Assembly (NCBI GenBank): GCA_019722365.1
Contig: JADFUC010001938.1
Location: 1-64,000, forward strand
Direction: 5' to 3'
Source: Lithospermum erythrorhizon
Lineage: Eukaryota; Streptophyta; Magnoliopsida; Boraginales; Boraginaceae
DNA length: 64,000 nucleotides
In this document: positions 23,655-36,564 of the stretch, one piece after another
How positions within the stretch are numbered: the stretch's first letter is position 1
Layout: every line of letters begins with the position of its first letter
Position numbers and translations under genes: made by a program
The notes under the pieces: model-generated
Databases searched by the model: none
Told to the model about the DNA's origin: nothing
The model's input: the letters and a program-made list of their open reading frames with translations, nothing else

Positions 23655-24265
23655 TTCACTGGGCCGATTTCTCTCCATTTGGGTGTCAGATTGAAATGGT
23701 CGCCCCGGGGAATTGATCTCGCATGGCACACCTTCTTGTAGCGGGTTAAGGAGATCGGCTAAGATAACTTCCGTGGTTTAAGTCTTCGTCGGGGGCGCAG
23801 TGTGGCCAGCGGGGTGGTCGCGGTATTAAACGATCAGTCGGTAAGGTGAAGTGGGATCTGAGAAATGAATGCGGCGGAAAGGATCTTGGGGATCGGGAAT
23901 TTATTTTCCTAAAAACTTTATTGTCTTTAACAGGGGATATTTATAGGAGATGAAAGGCTTTGTCATGAAATCATAAATGCTCCCCAGGATTATCTGCGTG
24001 TCTTCCCGTTTGGTGAAAAGAGCATGCTTTTGGGGAGCATACTTTTTATTATTTTTGGCTGAAATGTCTTGGAGTTGGCTTTATATATATATATCGTGCT
24101 TGAAGAATGGTGGGAATGGCGAGCCAATCGCTTGATACATTGAATGGGCGAACCATTCATTGAATCATAACAACTGAGCAATCTAGTGTTGGATGAATAT
24201 CGCGGTTTTTGATAGAAATGCCATGGGTTTGACTTTGGAACGACCGTTGGAATGCGATTTATCAA
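23655..24265 (+). repeat. Left LTR-like repeat
   Basis: Aligned in patches with 31660-32150, with spacing nearly constant at 8017-8018 bp in the matched parts. Identity is high in the GATCTTGGGGATCGGGAATT patch but low elsewhere, so the pair is old. Exact ends are not determined. Confidence 0.5.
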
Positions 24266-27200
24266 GCAGTTGACCCTGCATGTGGAATCCCGAAACCACC
24301 TTTACGCGTACCTCAGAAATGGAGACACTTGAATTTGGGTCCTTAAGTCACTATAAAGGTGGCCTTTGTAGATTCGTTGTCTTAAGCTTTTATTAGCATG
24401 CTGCTATTACATTAATTAAATTAACCTGCATCATATATATTGGTTCATCTTGTTCGCTACTCCCCGTTTTCCTTACATTTTTTATCTTATTTCACTTATA
24501 CAAAAGGAGTGCAGCGTCCCAACCACTGTAGATTTATTGTGTTGTTTTTTGTTTTTTTTTGTGTGTGTCTGAGGGTTTGGGGCACTTTTAGCGGTTATGC
24601 TAATCGAGGGTTATCCCCGAAGGACGAGGCGCTTTGGTGAATGGAGGGTGTCTGGGGACCCAGGGTTTTACCAGTTTGGTGTGGTTTGAGTGAGGTTGGA
24701 TGGTTTGGAGATGTAATGTCATCCCAGTAGGAAGATTTATCCTATTCAAATTTAATATTTGGGATGTCGGGAAGCGTGTTAGATACAGAGAGTATGAACG
24801 ATGGTTGGAGATTACGGTGATTTGTGCTTGGAAACCCACTTTTTCCCACTTTTCCAAAATACAGCATATTTTATTTCATGATTCACTGATTTTCCGCAAT
24901 TTGTGTTTAACGGATTATTGTCATCAGCCTTGAATGTGGCTAGCGGTTACAACCCCAAAATCATCAGAAGTTCCTTGAGCCCGAGGCTAAGCCCGTTGTG
25001 GTAATGGATTACGAATCACTTGCGTTTTGTAAACTTTACTAGAAGCTCACAAGCGTTGAGGTTCGGTTAGCGGTTTGCGGCTTTACCAGATTCCATGATC
25101 CCGCTGTAACATGGAACCATGAGGCGATTTGTAGAAGACACCATCGGGCGGTCACGGCGGCCTTAACGGAAGAAACAGGATCCCGATCTGCCAGGAGTCG
25201 ATACACCGGCTGACAGCGGCCTCGTTGCATTGACCCTCACTTGTGGCGAAACGAATCACGATTATCCTCAGAGGCCAAAGCGGAGACGGCAATTGACACC
25301 AGCCGCCCCGTCACACCCACCTGTCTTTCGGGACTCAGCTACGTCCACTCACTGCTGGATTTAGATAACTTTAAGCGATATTTTTCCATTCCCGTTTGGG
25401 CTGCGACTCCCGTTAGAAGGGGATAAGGTATTTGAGCCAGTAGTCGATCCAGCGTCGAGCTTAGCGGTCCACTTTTACCGTGTTGGACGACCACGTGTAC
25501 ATAGAGTCTCTTTCTATGGATGTAGGTTTTCCTTTTTCGCCTTTTGTAAATAGTTTGTTAGTGGTACATGCGGGCTCCGGCGGAATCATACTAGCGGATG
25601 GCTAGAGATCGCCCATTTTCATAGTGGTTTATGTAGTTCCGCATCTAGAACGCTTCCACTGAGTTATTAACTTCGGTTGTCGTAACAACTTCGCATTCGG
25701 GGTGGGCTCAGCGTCACTCAGTAGCCAGGGGTTGGGACATCTTTGCGGACCCGAAAATAGACAAAATCTCCGAAACCCGATGGCATTCCCAGTGGTGTTT
25801 TGTGAAGGGCGGTATGGATAGGCGATTCCCGTGTATGGGTCCACCTCTGCGAGGATGCATTTCGCCCGTCCGCACCAAAAAGAAGACGCCCATTTCTAGT
25901 TAAGGCTAGTTGGAGACCCTTGCGTGGTGTTCGGCCGTTGCATTTGCCTAATCTCTTTGCTTGAGAAAGGGGCGTCTTGATTGTGGGCGTCGTCAGTCAA
26001 TTTGATACCTCTTCGAGTGCCCACTTTTTGTTGGAGTATAGACATGACATGTGTTTCTCGTATGTTTTTATTTGAATTTGTTTACGGGTGTATTCATCAT
26101 TTTCCTTTATGTAAGATGACATCCTTGACGGCCGAGGGTTGCGTGGAGCCCAGGAGGTTCCACTTTTCCGCCCAAATGCAGGCTACATTAGGTGAGGTAA
26201 AGAGGTCTGATTCCTTCGAGGAAGCCGAGGATCCGTAGGGTTCATTGGCCCGCCCATGTATTCTATATAAGAACACCGTACGAGGAAAAGGTCGAGTCGG
26301 ACGACGAGAGGCTAGAATTATTTGGGAGCTGCGAGAAGCCTTGTGCTCGTCGGCCCCGAGAGGATCAAAAGCGGTCACCCGTCACCGGAAAGATCGCCCT
26401 TCCGATCCTACTCCGTCGCCTCACGCCTAGCCTTTCGGTGCTCAGGCCACTACCATAGCTACGGCCCGCCACAGCGCCTCCCAGGCTCTTGCACCAGCTG
26501 ATGGCGGAGGTTCTCGAGCTACTTGCTCCAGCGGAATATTCTCCTAATCTCTTGAGTCTCCCGCTTTCTCCCTACCACGGGTTAGCGTCGCGAAATTTCA
26601 CTCATACAGGTGTCGATTTTAACCACGTCGGTTGTATGTCACGGCCGTAAGTTGTTTGTACTTTGAGAATCTGTGAAAAGCCTCGTCTCGCCGTTCTTCT
26701 GAAGTTGAGTTGTTCTCTGCGTCCCTCACGTCGTTCAAATTTTTTCGTCGAGATCAATTTGCTGTGGGTGGGCAATCACTATCTCTAAATGAAACCCGAC
26801 CGGTACCGTATACCCGGGGCTAAAAGACTATAAAATCGCCTTATTTAGGGGTGGATCGTAGCGACCATAAGCCGTCGGTAATTCCTCGATCGATTTCCTT
26901 CCCAGGTCAAACTTTTGGCTATTATGTTTTCTTAACGGCCGCCGTATGATTAGATTCATGACTCGGCGCCGTTCAGTCGTGTAATAGGCCCAGGCGGCGG
27001 TGATCCCAAAACTTCATGGTCGTCGAGCCGCCATGGCCCGAGTACCGTTGCTCAGATGCCCAGATTTTGGGAATACCGAACCCGAGTCGGTATATTTTCC
27101 ATAAAAGCGCACCGCTCGCCGACAACAGTCACTGCGGGTGGGCGAAACCCCGAAACTAGAGTAATTAGCGATGGCGTCTTTCACTTCCCCTCGGCTCACA

Positions 27201-30200
27201 GGTAATTTTCCCTCTTGGAGTCGATTCCAGCGTGGCAAAGGAATTGGGCTCGCTACCGAGGGGTGAGGGTAGAGGTAGGTGATTGGGGTGCGTTCCCGTC
27301 CCCTCTGACAGCGTCCTTGAGTCACAATACATAGTGACATCGCCCAGCCCAGGGTGGGCAATAACTCTCGACTCGTGTGGTGTAGTGGCCAAGCCAGAGC
27401 TCAATGTGGCTCACTTTGCCCTTACCATGTATTCGGTAATATTTCGGGGAATATCCTCCGTGGCTAGCGAGGTTAGCAAAGATGCGTCCAGACTTGCGAT
27501 ATAATTCTCCCAATCTGATTGATATTTAAAGAATTTGCGGTTTGGATCCTCTGGATTCGATCATCCTCACGGTAATTTTCCTTCGTGGAGATAGGAAATT
27601 ATGGGTTTAAGCGATCTACCGCGTGCGCACTGACCCCGGTGAAAGCAACTCTTTTTGAAGATAAGGCGGTTGGTCCTGAGCTTCTAGCGTATCCACTTGA
27701 GGCCGGTTCGTCGCCAATAGGTGATTCTGATGCAGACCGGATAGTGGTATTCTTTGATGTGTCGCTCTTTTACCCCTTGAGGCTCCACTTAATTTGGTCG
27801 ATGACCGGTTTTGAGTCTACGCAACTTCTTGATTCTTATTATGCCAAACACGCACTAGCGTAACCCGGAGTCGTAGGCAGTATTCACTCGTTATTAGTTC
27901 TTGGAAATACAACCGCGGGGGCATATTCGAGAGTTTCCTTTTTGGGTCCTAATATGATTACTCCGAGCGCCCGCTCAGGTAACCATTCACGAGCGCCGTC
28001 CCACAAAATAGCGTCAGCCGAGGGAGGGGGCCGCTCTTCTTACCCGGTACGGGTCTGCCGAGAACGGAGAGGTCTCGAGTTATACGCTCGATCCGCAAAA
28101 TCTGCTAATCTTGAGCACTTGTCTTGGTCTAGCGCGTATGATATCTCCCGAATTCGCCAACTTTCGATAGCCGGTGGTTAATCGGCCAGAATGAGCGGAC
28201 TAGTGATATTAAGCGAAAGGTTGATCACTTTCACGACTGGATTGGGTGGGACTCGAAATGCGTCTTAAGGCTTTCTTAGAGACTACCGCGCTGAAATGCG
28301 ACCTTGTATGCATAGCGGGTACACCAGCGTCCCCCAAGGACATGGCTAATGTAATATATGGGCACGTGTTGCGGTGTAAACTCTTAATACTCCGGCCCAA
28401 CCGCGATGTCAGAAATAGCCACGTATAGGCATGCTTAGTTCTCCGGGTTCCGGTCGGGATAGCGGTGAAGGGAACAAATATTCCTTCGGTCTTTGAATGC
28501 CTCTTTGCATTCGTGGTCGAGGTAAACTCTTAGGTCATTTCTCCTCGAACTCTTGAAGAAGGGTAGGTTTCCTTGCGACACGGCTATCTTTGTAAACTTT
28601 AATCTTAGTCAGACGTCAAATTAAACCTGCCCGACTTTATAGCTCTTGGGGCCATTTGCATATCCATAAAAGCGCCTTTATCTTGTCGGGATTATTTCGA
28701 TTCTGTCTTGATCATATAACCCGAAATTTCCCGGAGACCACGCAAGCGTTTCGGGGTTCGCCTACGACTCTTCTTCTGGTAGTTAAAGGTTTTCTAGATT
28801 TGCAGATACTCCGCCTTTACCCCTGCGGCCAACTATGCCCATTAACATATATATCCATATTCCGTTCAATTTGTTGTGCAAAAATATCATTGACCGTCCG
28901 TTGTCGTGGCCCAGCGTTTTTAAACCGAATGGCGTAACCCGCCAATGTCTGGCCCCGTACTTTCGGTTATGAGCAGCCGTCCTCTCCTCGTCTTGAGCGC
29001 CGTACGGATCGATGGTACTCGGGATCGTCCGTAAAAGTCAAAACCTCGTGGCACAACAAGGTCGACCCGGCCGCCTGGCGTGGAGGTGGATAGAAGTGCT
29101 GGGGCATGTTTATTAATTGGTGAAGTGCGTGCGCATGCGCCCGCTCATTGGGTTTCTTTGACGATATAGCGTTTGTCGCCCCATTCGGTGTAATTCTCGT
29201 ATAGTACAGCGACTTGTAGTAGGGCTTGCTGGCTTTCTCGGGATGGCGCGTGCTTAAATCGGCTAAAGTCTTTTCTTTTGTTTTACCGGCTGGCCTTGGG
29301 ATCATCTGTTAGGTGTAGCGGCGTTGGATCACTTACGGCATATCACCGGTCCCCGCGCCAAAAATATCTTGAACTCTCTTGCTCAATGCCACCCAGCTTT
29401 CTTTGATGCCTTTGTCTAATCTTGATCCGACCACGAAGGGATTCGTTCAGCATTTCCCTCTTTGAAAGGGATAATTATAATCTCTACGTAATGGCGTAAG
29501 CGCCTACACGCTTCCTTTCTTGAGCAGGCTATCTTCCCCTCACTTGACCGAATTAATCTCAAGTGATTTTTCTAGAACCCGGCTTGTGGGTACCCTTGAA
29601 ACTTTCCCGTTGGCTGATGCAGGGTTTGTGCCTTACGGCTTTTCTTGATCCCGACACTCTCTATGCCCCCGGTGGGAACTTCGTCTTGAGATGTCTTTGG
29701 AGAAGCTATAGCACTTTATAGCTAGTATCGGACGCTATAAAGCGTTATATATTTGTGCTGAATATACGATCGTGGTGTGTCACGTCGTGATAGTTTTCAC
29801 TTGCCCCGTCGTTAAATCCACCCGTGCTATGCCCGTTGTCCTTATGGAGTGGCATGTGAAGAGCAGTCGAGGTGTGGACGGAGGTTGAATAATCTTCGAG
29901 TTGTAACTTATCAAAAGTAGTGATGCAGAGATATCCGCTGAGGCTGGGTGTCTGAAGCATTCGACCACGAAATTTGCGATAGTGGGGCTATGACCCGAAG
30001 AATTCGTCGTGCGGGGAATTGATTCCTATTAACTCCTCGTTCGTGAAAATAACCGGTTCGCGCTTTTGTGGCGATGCGGTTAATTGCGTATATCGATCTT
30101 TCTTGCGTAACCTCACACGGTTTTAGAATCGCCCCTGCGATGGTCTCTAGATTGTATCAATCAGAGCCCGTGAGTCTCGATGCAGTGAGAAGGCTGCAGG

Positions 30201-31659
30201 TTTACTTGTGGCGGCGGGCTTTTTGCCGTGTGTTGAAAGCTCTTGTTTGGATTTCTCACGTTGTATACTCTTTCAGTATCCTTTTCCTTTATTAACTTTT
30301 ATATCTACGTATTGAAATCTGCGCTCGTTAGTGTCGTAGCGTCTTCCATGATGATACTCATGATATCGCGTTTTTGTGTCCTTCTGCTGGTGCGGCTCGC
30401 CATTGTGGCATGGAAGAGTCTCTTTATCCTCGATGCGGCGTATCGCCTGTATAGATACTCATGAGGCGAGAACCCGTGTCGGCCCTTTGTCATTCTGTTG
30501 TCGCTTTACGAGGCGTTGGTTCAAAATTTCTTTTTGATCCTTGGCCCACTTGTCGTTGTAGGCGATTACGACGGGGAGTCTTTCATGGCGACTTGGGCGT
30601 CCCGCTTTCTCGAGTGTCCGTAGGTCCACGCTAGATTCTTTATTTTGAGTTAACTTCAGCATCTTGTAATTACGTATGAGTTAAATGCTTTCGATAAAGA
30701 GGTTTCAGGTAGGGCTTTTCTTGGAGTTTTTCATATAATGACCAGCGGTAAGCATACGTATAAGCTACGCTTGTTGACTTCGGAATTGTGAGAAGGATAT
30801 CGTTATACATTTTATGATACCCGATTCGGGGTTTTAAATTTAGGCCGCTTCTTTGAATATCCGTGAGCGCATTTCCGTCACGAGTATACAGCATAAGCGA
30901 GATCGAAACTTTGCTAAGAATGCGTCTAGTTTCTTTAGTATGTATCGATGATTAAGAGGTAAAGCCTGTACCCGATCAAAGGCTACATCGGGATAGGCTG
31001 ATGAAATGCTTTAAGCGTAAATATCCGGAGATTGTTGGATGTTATGGTCATTTTTCTTAAAATCACTTTCAAATGTTTGTCAGTCCCACAGCTACCATTA
31101 AATTGGGTAAATTCTTGAGGAGGATGAAACCTTGTGGTAATGGGATCTGGCCCGTCAAGTAAAGGAGCATTTGGTCTTCGTTCTCTTTTTACGAGTAACT
31201 TGGCCGTGAGCCGTCGTTGTTTAATGTCCCTTGAGTGCTGGCGTAACGATTGTGAGTGGGGTTCGCGTAGAGATCACGGGCGCTGTGTGATTCTGCGGCG
31301 GCGTTTGGCGCTGCATGATTAATCAGGAGTCCTCGCCGTATCACCGCGCTTTTGTGCGTCGTCGTTCTGGTGGTTTTACGTGTGGAACTGACTAAGACCA
31401 ATCTTTCATTCTTTATTAAGTTGTTCGTTTACCCGTCTTTGTATTTCCGCTTCAATATCCTCAGGATATTGATTCCGCGGTTGCCCGTTGGATAAGACGT
31501 GTTGATAGGGATGGTGACTTGACTCGTGAAGCCCAGCATTACTTATATTTTCATGACTTCTGTATCGATCCCATGACAGGCGCCCTTTGTTTCTGCAATT
31601 TACTTTTACTATTTGACTATCAATGGGCGAGATTGTTGGATCTTTAGCTGAATAGGACT
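24266..31659. other. Interior of the CpG-rich element, no gene recognised
   Basis: Numerous open stretches of 60-115 codons exist on both strands, mutually overlapping, none with a domain I know. Such short frames are expected in CG-rich DNA, where stop codons are rarer. Copia/gypsy signatures (YVDD or FIDD box, DSG protease, CCHC knuckle, HHCC integrase) were looked for and not seen. Confidence 0.45.
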
Positions 31660-32150
31660 TCTCGACTTAGGTCCCAATGGTCCGAAATAGTCCTTGAGAA
31701 TTGATCTCGAGACCACCACTTTTCTTAGCCTTAGCGGGTTACGGGAGTCGGCTAAGATGGCCTCAGAAGCCCAGGGTTTGAAGTCTGCTTTCGACCGTCG
31801 GACGCAGAAAGTGTGACCGCGGAGTGGTCGCTGAATCTCAGGCTTGATCGAAGTCGATAAAGGTGAAGTGGGATATAGGAAGCGAATCTGAGGAAAGGGA
31901 TCTTGGGGATCGGGAATTTATTTTTAAATAAAACATTGTATGTTAGCTAAGGGGATATTTATAGGAGAATCTTGAGGTGTCATGAAATGCTATACTGTCA
32001 CTTAGGATTATCTTGTCTTGTCGGTGAAAGGAGGCATGCGCGAGGCTTATCTTATTATTACTAAGCACGAATGTCTTGCGGGGTGAGAACATATATATAT
32101 ATATCATTACCTGGAGCTTGAGTAAACGTGGGGCTTGACACTCCTAAAAG
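31660..32150 (+). repeat. Right LTR-like repeat
   Basis: Partner of the left repeat, with the same order of shared words: TTGATCTCG, AGCGGGTTA, TCGGCTAAGAT, GGTGAAGTGGGAT, GGATCTTGGGGATC, GGGGATATTTATAGGAGA and TGTCATGAAAT. It ends in an (AT)n run around 32091-32104. Confidence 0.5.
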
Positions 32151-32159
32151 TGGGGTTCG

Positions 32160-32887
32160 ATATAAAACCTCCTAATTATTGCTTTTAGTATTAACATGGG
32201 TAGATGTGTTAAAATTATTGAGTACTAAATAACACTTGATACTCCCAATAATTAAATCGGTATAAAATGCCATCGGCTCCCTATAATTTTCACAAATTAA
32301 ACCAGCCGCCCTTTCATATTTTTTGGGTTCTTTTTTTATGTATGTTCTTTAACAACTTTTCGTATTATTAAAAATTGAAAATTAGATCTTCAAATATGTG
32401 ATAGAAATTTAGGATAAAATTAAATTTTTAAAAAGAATAAAATAATATTAAATATGAAAGTTGAATGAAATATGTTTTTAATTTATATTTGTATATAATG
32501 AAAATATTTATTTATTTATATTTTTTATATAATTGAAAAATGAGCAAAAATGAGGAAACCAACGCCGTAGAGGGGTATAAATTTCGGGGATGAATAGAAT
32601 TTGAGTGAATAATAATTTTATGTAGTGCAGCACTATTTTTAGTGAGCTAAAAAGTAATAATTTATTCATTTTTAATAATTCAATCCGCTATTATTCTTTA
32701 GAGGATACAATGTAGTCTTTCCCAACAATTGACTGAGAAATTTCTTATAAGTTATAGCTTAATATCCATATACAAGATATGCATTATATCTTTATTTAAG
32801 AATTTAAAATGATACTTTAAAGAGTCAAATATTACATCAGATTATATTTAATCTTGTTTATATAGTACATATAAATATATAATAGGA
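32160..32887. other. AT-rich intergenic sequence
   Basis: Spacer between the CpG-rich element and the copia fragment. Nothing recognised. Confidence 0.4.
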
Positions 32888-33391
32888 TGTTGTTGAAGAA
32901 ACTGGCGGCAATAGTTTGAATCACGTGCCTGGCATGGCCATTGTTTGTGATAAATTCCCTTTCCATTTTAACCTTACTTAGATATTTATACATAGTCCAT
33001 CTTATGCGAATTCGTTTATCATTTTTATAATTTATTGTTTCATAATTAAAGTTATTTATTCAAATTATGTATTGTATATAAGAGGAAAAAATGAAAATAT
33101 GGTTGTATATGATCCAAAATTGAACTTAAAAGAAAAATAATAAGATGATTGTTAATTAGTATATTATATGATATATCAGGAATATGGCAGTAATTTGGAG
33201 GACAAAGAAGTGGAGCGACGTGGACAATAAGTAACTTCAAGGAAAATATATTTAGTTTTCATATTTAATATATTTACTACTAGGTTTATGTTTAGTATTT
33301 ACCTATATAAAGACATTCTCTAATAATTGTAAGGGAAAAGTTTTATATAACAATTATTATCAATAAATTATTCTATCCTTAGAATTTATCA
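32888..33391 (+). repeat. 5' LTR of a copia fragment
   Basis: Starts TGTTGTTGAAGAAAC and ends TTAGAATTTATCA, about 504 bp, directly followed by TGGTATAAGAGTC, a slightly altered initiator-tRNA-Met PBS (33392-33404). The 3' end is well fixed by the PBS; the start is inferred from the TGTTG...CA rule. Confidence 0.6.
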
Positions 33392-34570
33392 TGGTATAAG
33401 AGTCAGTGGATTCTTGAGGCCTAAATAAGATTCCGTTGCCTTGCCCGTGGATCTTTTACTATGTAATACTTACCGACGGGATTCTGTTTTATTAGTTATT
33501 TCGCCATCAACATCTATTTTTTTTCTCAAAGCTTGCAGTATTTTCTTTATTTCTTTTGAGTTATTATTTTAGAACAAAACAAAATTTTTTCTTTGTCTTG
33601 GAGAGTTTCGCTACTTTCAACCCACTTGCGAGTGGTGAGAAGATGTACATGGAAAATAATGTGACTTCCAACATTGAGGGAGAAGGGACTGTGGTGCTCA
33701 AGATGACTTCGGGAAAGGAAGTCACTCTTAATAATGTTCTGTATGTTCCAGAACTTAGGAAGAACCTTGTGTCTGGTTCTTTACTTAGCAAACATGGCTT
33801 CAAACTTGTAATCAAATCTGATAAGATTGTACTTTTTAAGTCGGGCATGTTTGTTGGTATTAGATGACCTTTTCAAGATGAATATAATGGTTATGAATAA
33901 GATGAATTTTCTTATGTTTGTGAGTATTCTAATTTATGGCATAGTAGGTTAGGTCATGTGAACTCTAATTCTTTGTGAAGAATGATGAAGTTGAATCACA
34001 TATCTAATAAATTTATCGATAAAAATTACAAGTGTAAGACGTGTGTTGAAGCAAAATCGACGAAGGCAACATTTCCAACCGTGGTTAGAAATCATAAGCC
34101 TATCGATCTTGTTCATAGTGACGTCTGTGATATGAACCCAATTCAATTAAAGGTGGAAATGAGTATTTTATCACCTTTGTAGATGATTGCACAAAATATT
34201 GCTATGTATACTTAATGAAAAGTAAAAATGAGGCAATAGATAAGTTTGCTCTCTATAAAGAATAAGTTGAAAATCAACTTGAGAAAAATATAAAACTAGT
34301 ACGAAGTGATAAAGGTGGTGGGTATGTATCACCATTTGGTTAATTTTTTGCTAAACGTGGTATTGTGCACGAAGTTACACCACCCTATTCTCCTCAATCT
34401 AATGGGATTGCTGAAAGGAAAAATCGATCATTGAAAGAGATGATGAACGCCTTGTTGATAAGTTCAGACTTACTTCAAGGAATGTGGGGAAAGCGATACT
34501 TACAACCAACTACCTCTTGAACAAAATTCCTTGCAAAGATGAAGATAAGACCCCGTTGTCCACATCAGCC
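33392..34570 (+). mobile_element. Truncated Ty1/copia element (protease-integrase part)
   Basis: After the PBS, gag is almost entirely missing. From 33556 the protease end is readable (KMTSGKEVTLNNVLYVPELR, LVSGSLLSKHGFKLV). The integrase follows: the HHCC end KCKTCVEAKSTKATFP (about 34030), LVHSDVCDMNPIQLK, FITFVDDCTKYCYVY (after a frameshift), LVRSDKGGGY and [18 protein letters not shown], which carries the third acidic residue (about 34370-34420). Several stops (for example 34262 and 34340) and frameshifts break it. There is no RT and no second LTR, so the copy ends inside the integrase region. Confidence 0.85.
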
Positions 34571-35196
34571 CTGAAGTTCAAACTTCAAAAACTTTTCAGC
34601 TGTTATGATTCAGTATTAATGAGAGAGATTAGTGCAGCAGTTGTTACAGATTGGTTTTGAATTGCAGCCATCAATTGCATTGAGTGCAGCTGTTATAAAA
34701 TTCTCTATAACTAATATCCATCAGCTCCTTCCATGAGATCAGAAGAATAACACACACAGTACATAAAAATTAGAGAGCTCCCAACCTCTCTATTCTTTTG
34801 CTTTTGTTAAGGTGATACTTCAAGCTCGTAGGTCGTTCGTCGGTCAGTTCATAGTGCTAGTGAAGCTGATTGTGAGGTGGTTTTATCCTGAGAACGTACG
34901 TCTCAGTTGTCCTTAACACTAAGGGAAGAGGTCGAATACGTTTTAAGGAAAGTGTTCTAAACGTGACTCCATCTGGTTTGATATTGTTGTAATCATTTAA
35001 ATTGTAATCGTTTTATTGTATGTTTCATATGAATATTTTGTTGTTCTTTTGCAAAGTATTGTTGTATAGTTCCATTTTTCCTGTAAGTTCCCTACAAAAT
35101 AAAAATGCAAGATAAAAATTAAAAAGACAACGATACTTAGAGATGTCAAATGAAAACAAGCAAAAATACTACAGTAGAATATTTTGTGGAAAGAAT
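34571..35196. other. Possible LTR remnant and spacer
   Basis: The part 34600-34990 contains an LTR-like series (CAGCTGTTATAAAATTCTC with a TATA-like word, AGAGAGCTCCCAACCTCTC, then GAAGCTGATTGTGAGGTGG), but no partner copy is present in the window. The call is a guess from style. Confidence 0.25.
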
Positions 35197-35204
35197 GTCT
35201 GAAA

Positions 35205-35692
35205 TAGGGATATAAACGAACCGAACCATACCGAACATTATTGGATTTGAGTATGAGTTAAAAAGCGTCAAAACTTAGGTTCGAACACGTTTGAAAGTGT
35301 CGAACCTTAAAATTTAGCGTTTGAGTATACGTTTGAACACCTCGAATTGAGCCAAACTCTACCGAATCGAACGTTTGAGTAACTGTTGGAATACCGTTAC
35401 AAGTGGCTGAGCCGAAAGGCTCAGAGCGGATAAGAGAGGAAGAAAATGATATAAATGATGATAAATTAGTATTTTTATCAGGTTTTTAAGTTAAATTTTT
35501 ATCATATCTAAAGGCTAATAGATCAAATGGGTTAGGTTGGTTTGTTTTTAAGGATTGGGATGATAAAAGAGGATCGAATGCCATTTTAACATTTGAATAT
35601 GTATTTGAACACTTCGAATCAAATTTCGAATCGAACTTTTTCAAGTCGAACTATGTGAATCGTGTCGAACTTTTAGGTTCGTTCATATCCTC
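35205..35692. mobile_element. hAT-like MITE with target-site duplication
   Basis: Left end TAGGGATATAAACGAACC, right end in reverse complement GAGGATATGAACGAACC: imperfect terminal inverted repeats. The flanks carry the same 9 bp, GTCTGAAAT, at 35197-35205 and 35693-35701; with the leading T counted as element this is an 8-bp duplication, the hAT size. The interior repeats CGAACC/TCGAAC words, as hAT subterminal regions do. At 488 bp it cannot encode a transposase. Confidence 0.85.
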
Positions 35693-35701
35693 GTCTGAAA
35701 T

Positions 35702-36564
35702 GTATGCTTCGCTCAAAAGTCAAAACAATAGTAGACGGCATAAGTAGCCGCGTGGGGAACAACAAAAAACAAACACAAAACTTTGCTCCCTTTTGACAAA
35801 AATACTACTCCAGTAGAAAGTACTTGGAAGCCACCTGCATCGGTCATACGCTCTAGATTAATACTCATTCGTCATTCTATACATTTATATATTATCAAAA
35901 AAAGAGGTTATTTGGTATAAATATCCTCAATTAATAATTACTAGATGTATTACTTTATGTGTCTCCCTATAATTTTAGTTACTATTAGAATATAGAAGTG
36001 GAGTTGATGAACTGAGAAATTAGGATTAAAATATGATATGTATAGAATAAAAAAATTGGTTGAAAATTGGTGAAAACGTATTGCATGTGTGATGTAATTA
36101 TGTGAGAATGACAATTAAAAAATAAAAAAAACAATTAAACTAAAACGGTAAATATAAAAGAACCAAGAAATCAAAATATTACTCCGTATATAGTTTATAG
36201 GACTCCATCTGATTTCCATAACTGATAAAGATATAAAACATTGATCGTGTATACTTTTAAAAAAAATTATAGAAATGTTTTAAAAATATTTGAGAAATAT
36301 AATTTATATTACCAATTTTATAAAAAAAATTAATTTATGATTAAAACTTTGACTCTCATCAGATAAAATATGAATGAAAATGAAAATTAAAATGAATTGT
36401 ACTTTCTAAGTCAAAGGTCCAGAACGAGTAAAGACATTGGAAAGTCCACCAATGCCGAGTGTTTGCATAAAGCACAGAGTATTATTTGTACAAGAATGAG
36501 GTCGTCATAGTCATAAGATTTTGCAAACAAAGCGTCAAATTTAGAGAAGAAATTATCTCCAATA
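35702..36564. other. Upstream region of the NIN-like gene
   Basis: AT-rich; probably contains the promoter and leader of the gene starting at 36565. No distinct element assigned. Confidence 0.4.

Larger units (their letters stand above)
23655..32150 (+). mobile_element. Old LTR-retrotransposon-like element, no recognisable gag-pol
   Basis: Two related segments about 8.0 kb apart behave as LTRs: about 23655-24265 and 31660-32150. They share GGATCTTGGGGATCGGGAAT followed by TTATTTT (23881 and 31898), GGTGAAGTGGGAT, GGGGATATTTATAGGAGA (about 23933 and 31951) and an (AT)n run followed by C near the end. The TATTTATAGG word reads as an LTR TATA box and suggests plus orientation. The 7.4 kb between them is CpG-rich and contains no gag, RT or integrase motif that I could find on either strand. 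Probably a non-autonomous or heavily decayed gypsy-type element; the class is inference. Confidence 0.5.

Noticed and set aside
28967..29305. 112-codon minus-strand open stretch, considered as gypsy remnant
   Set aside because: Composition is polar and protein-like, but no retroelement motif could be identified.
25000..31400. Many 60-115 codon open stretches in the CpG-rich element
   Set aside because: They overlap on both strands and show no gag, pol or transposase motif; treated as composition effects.
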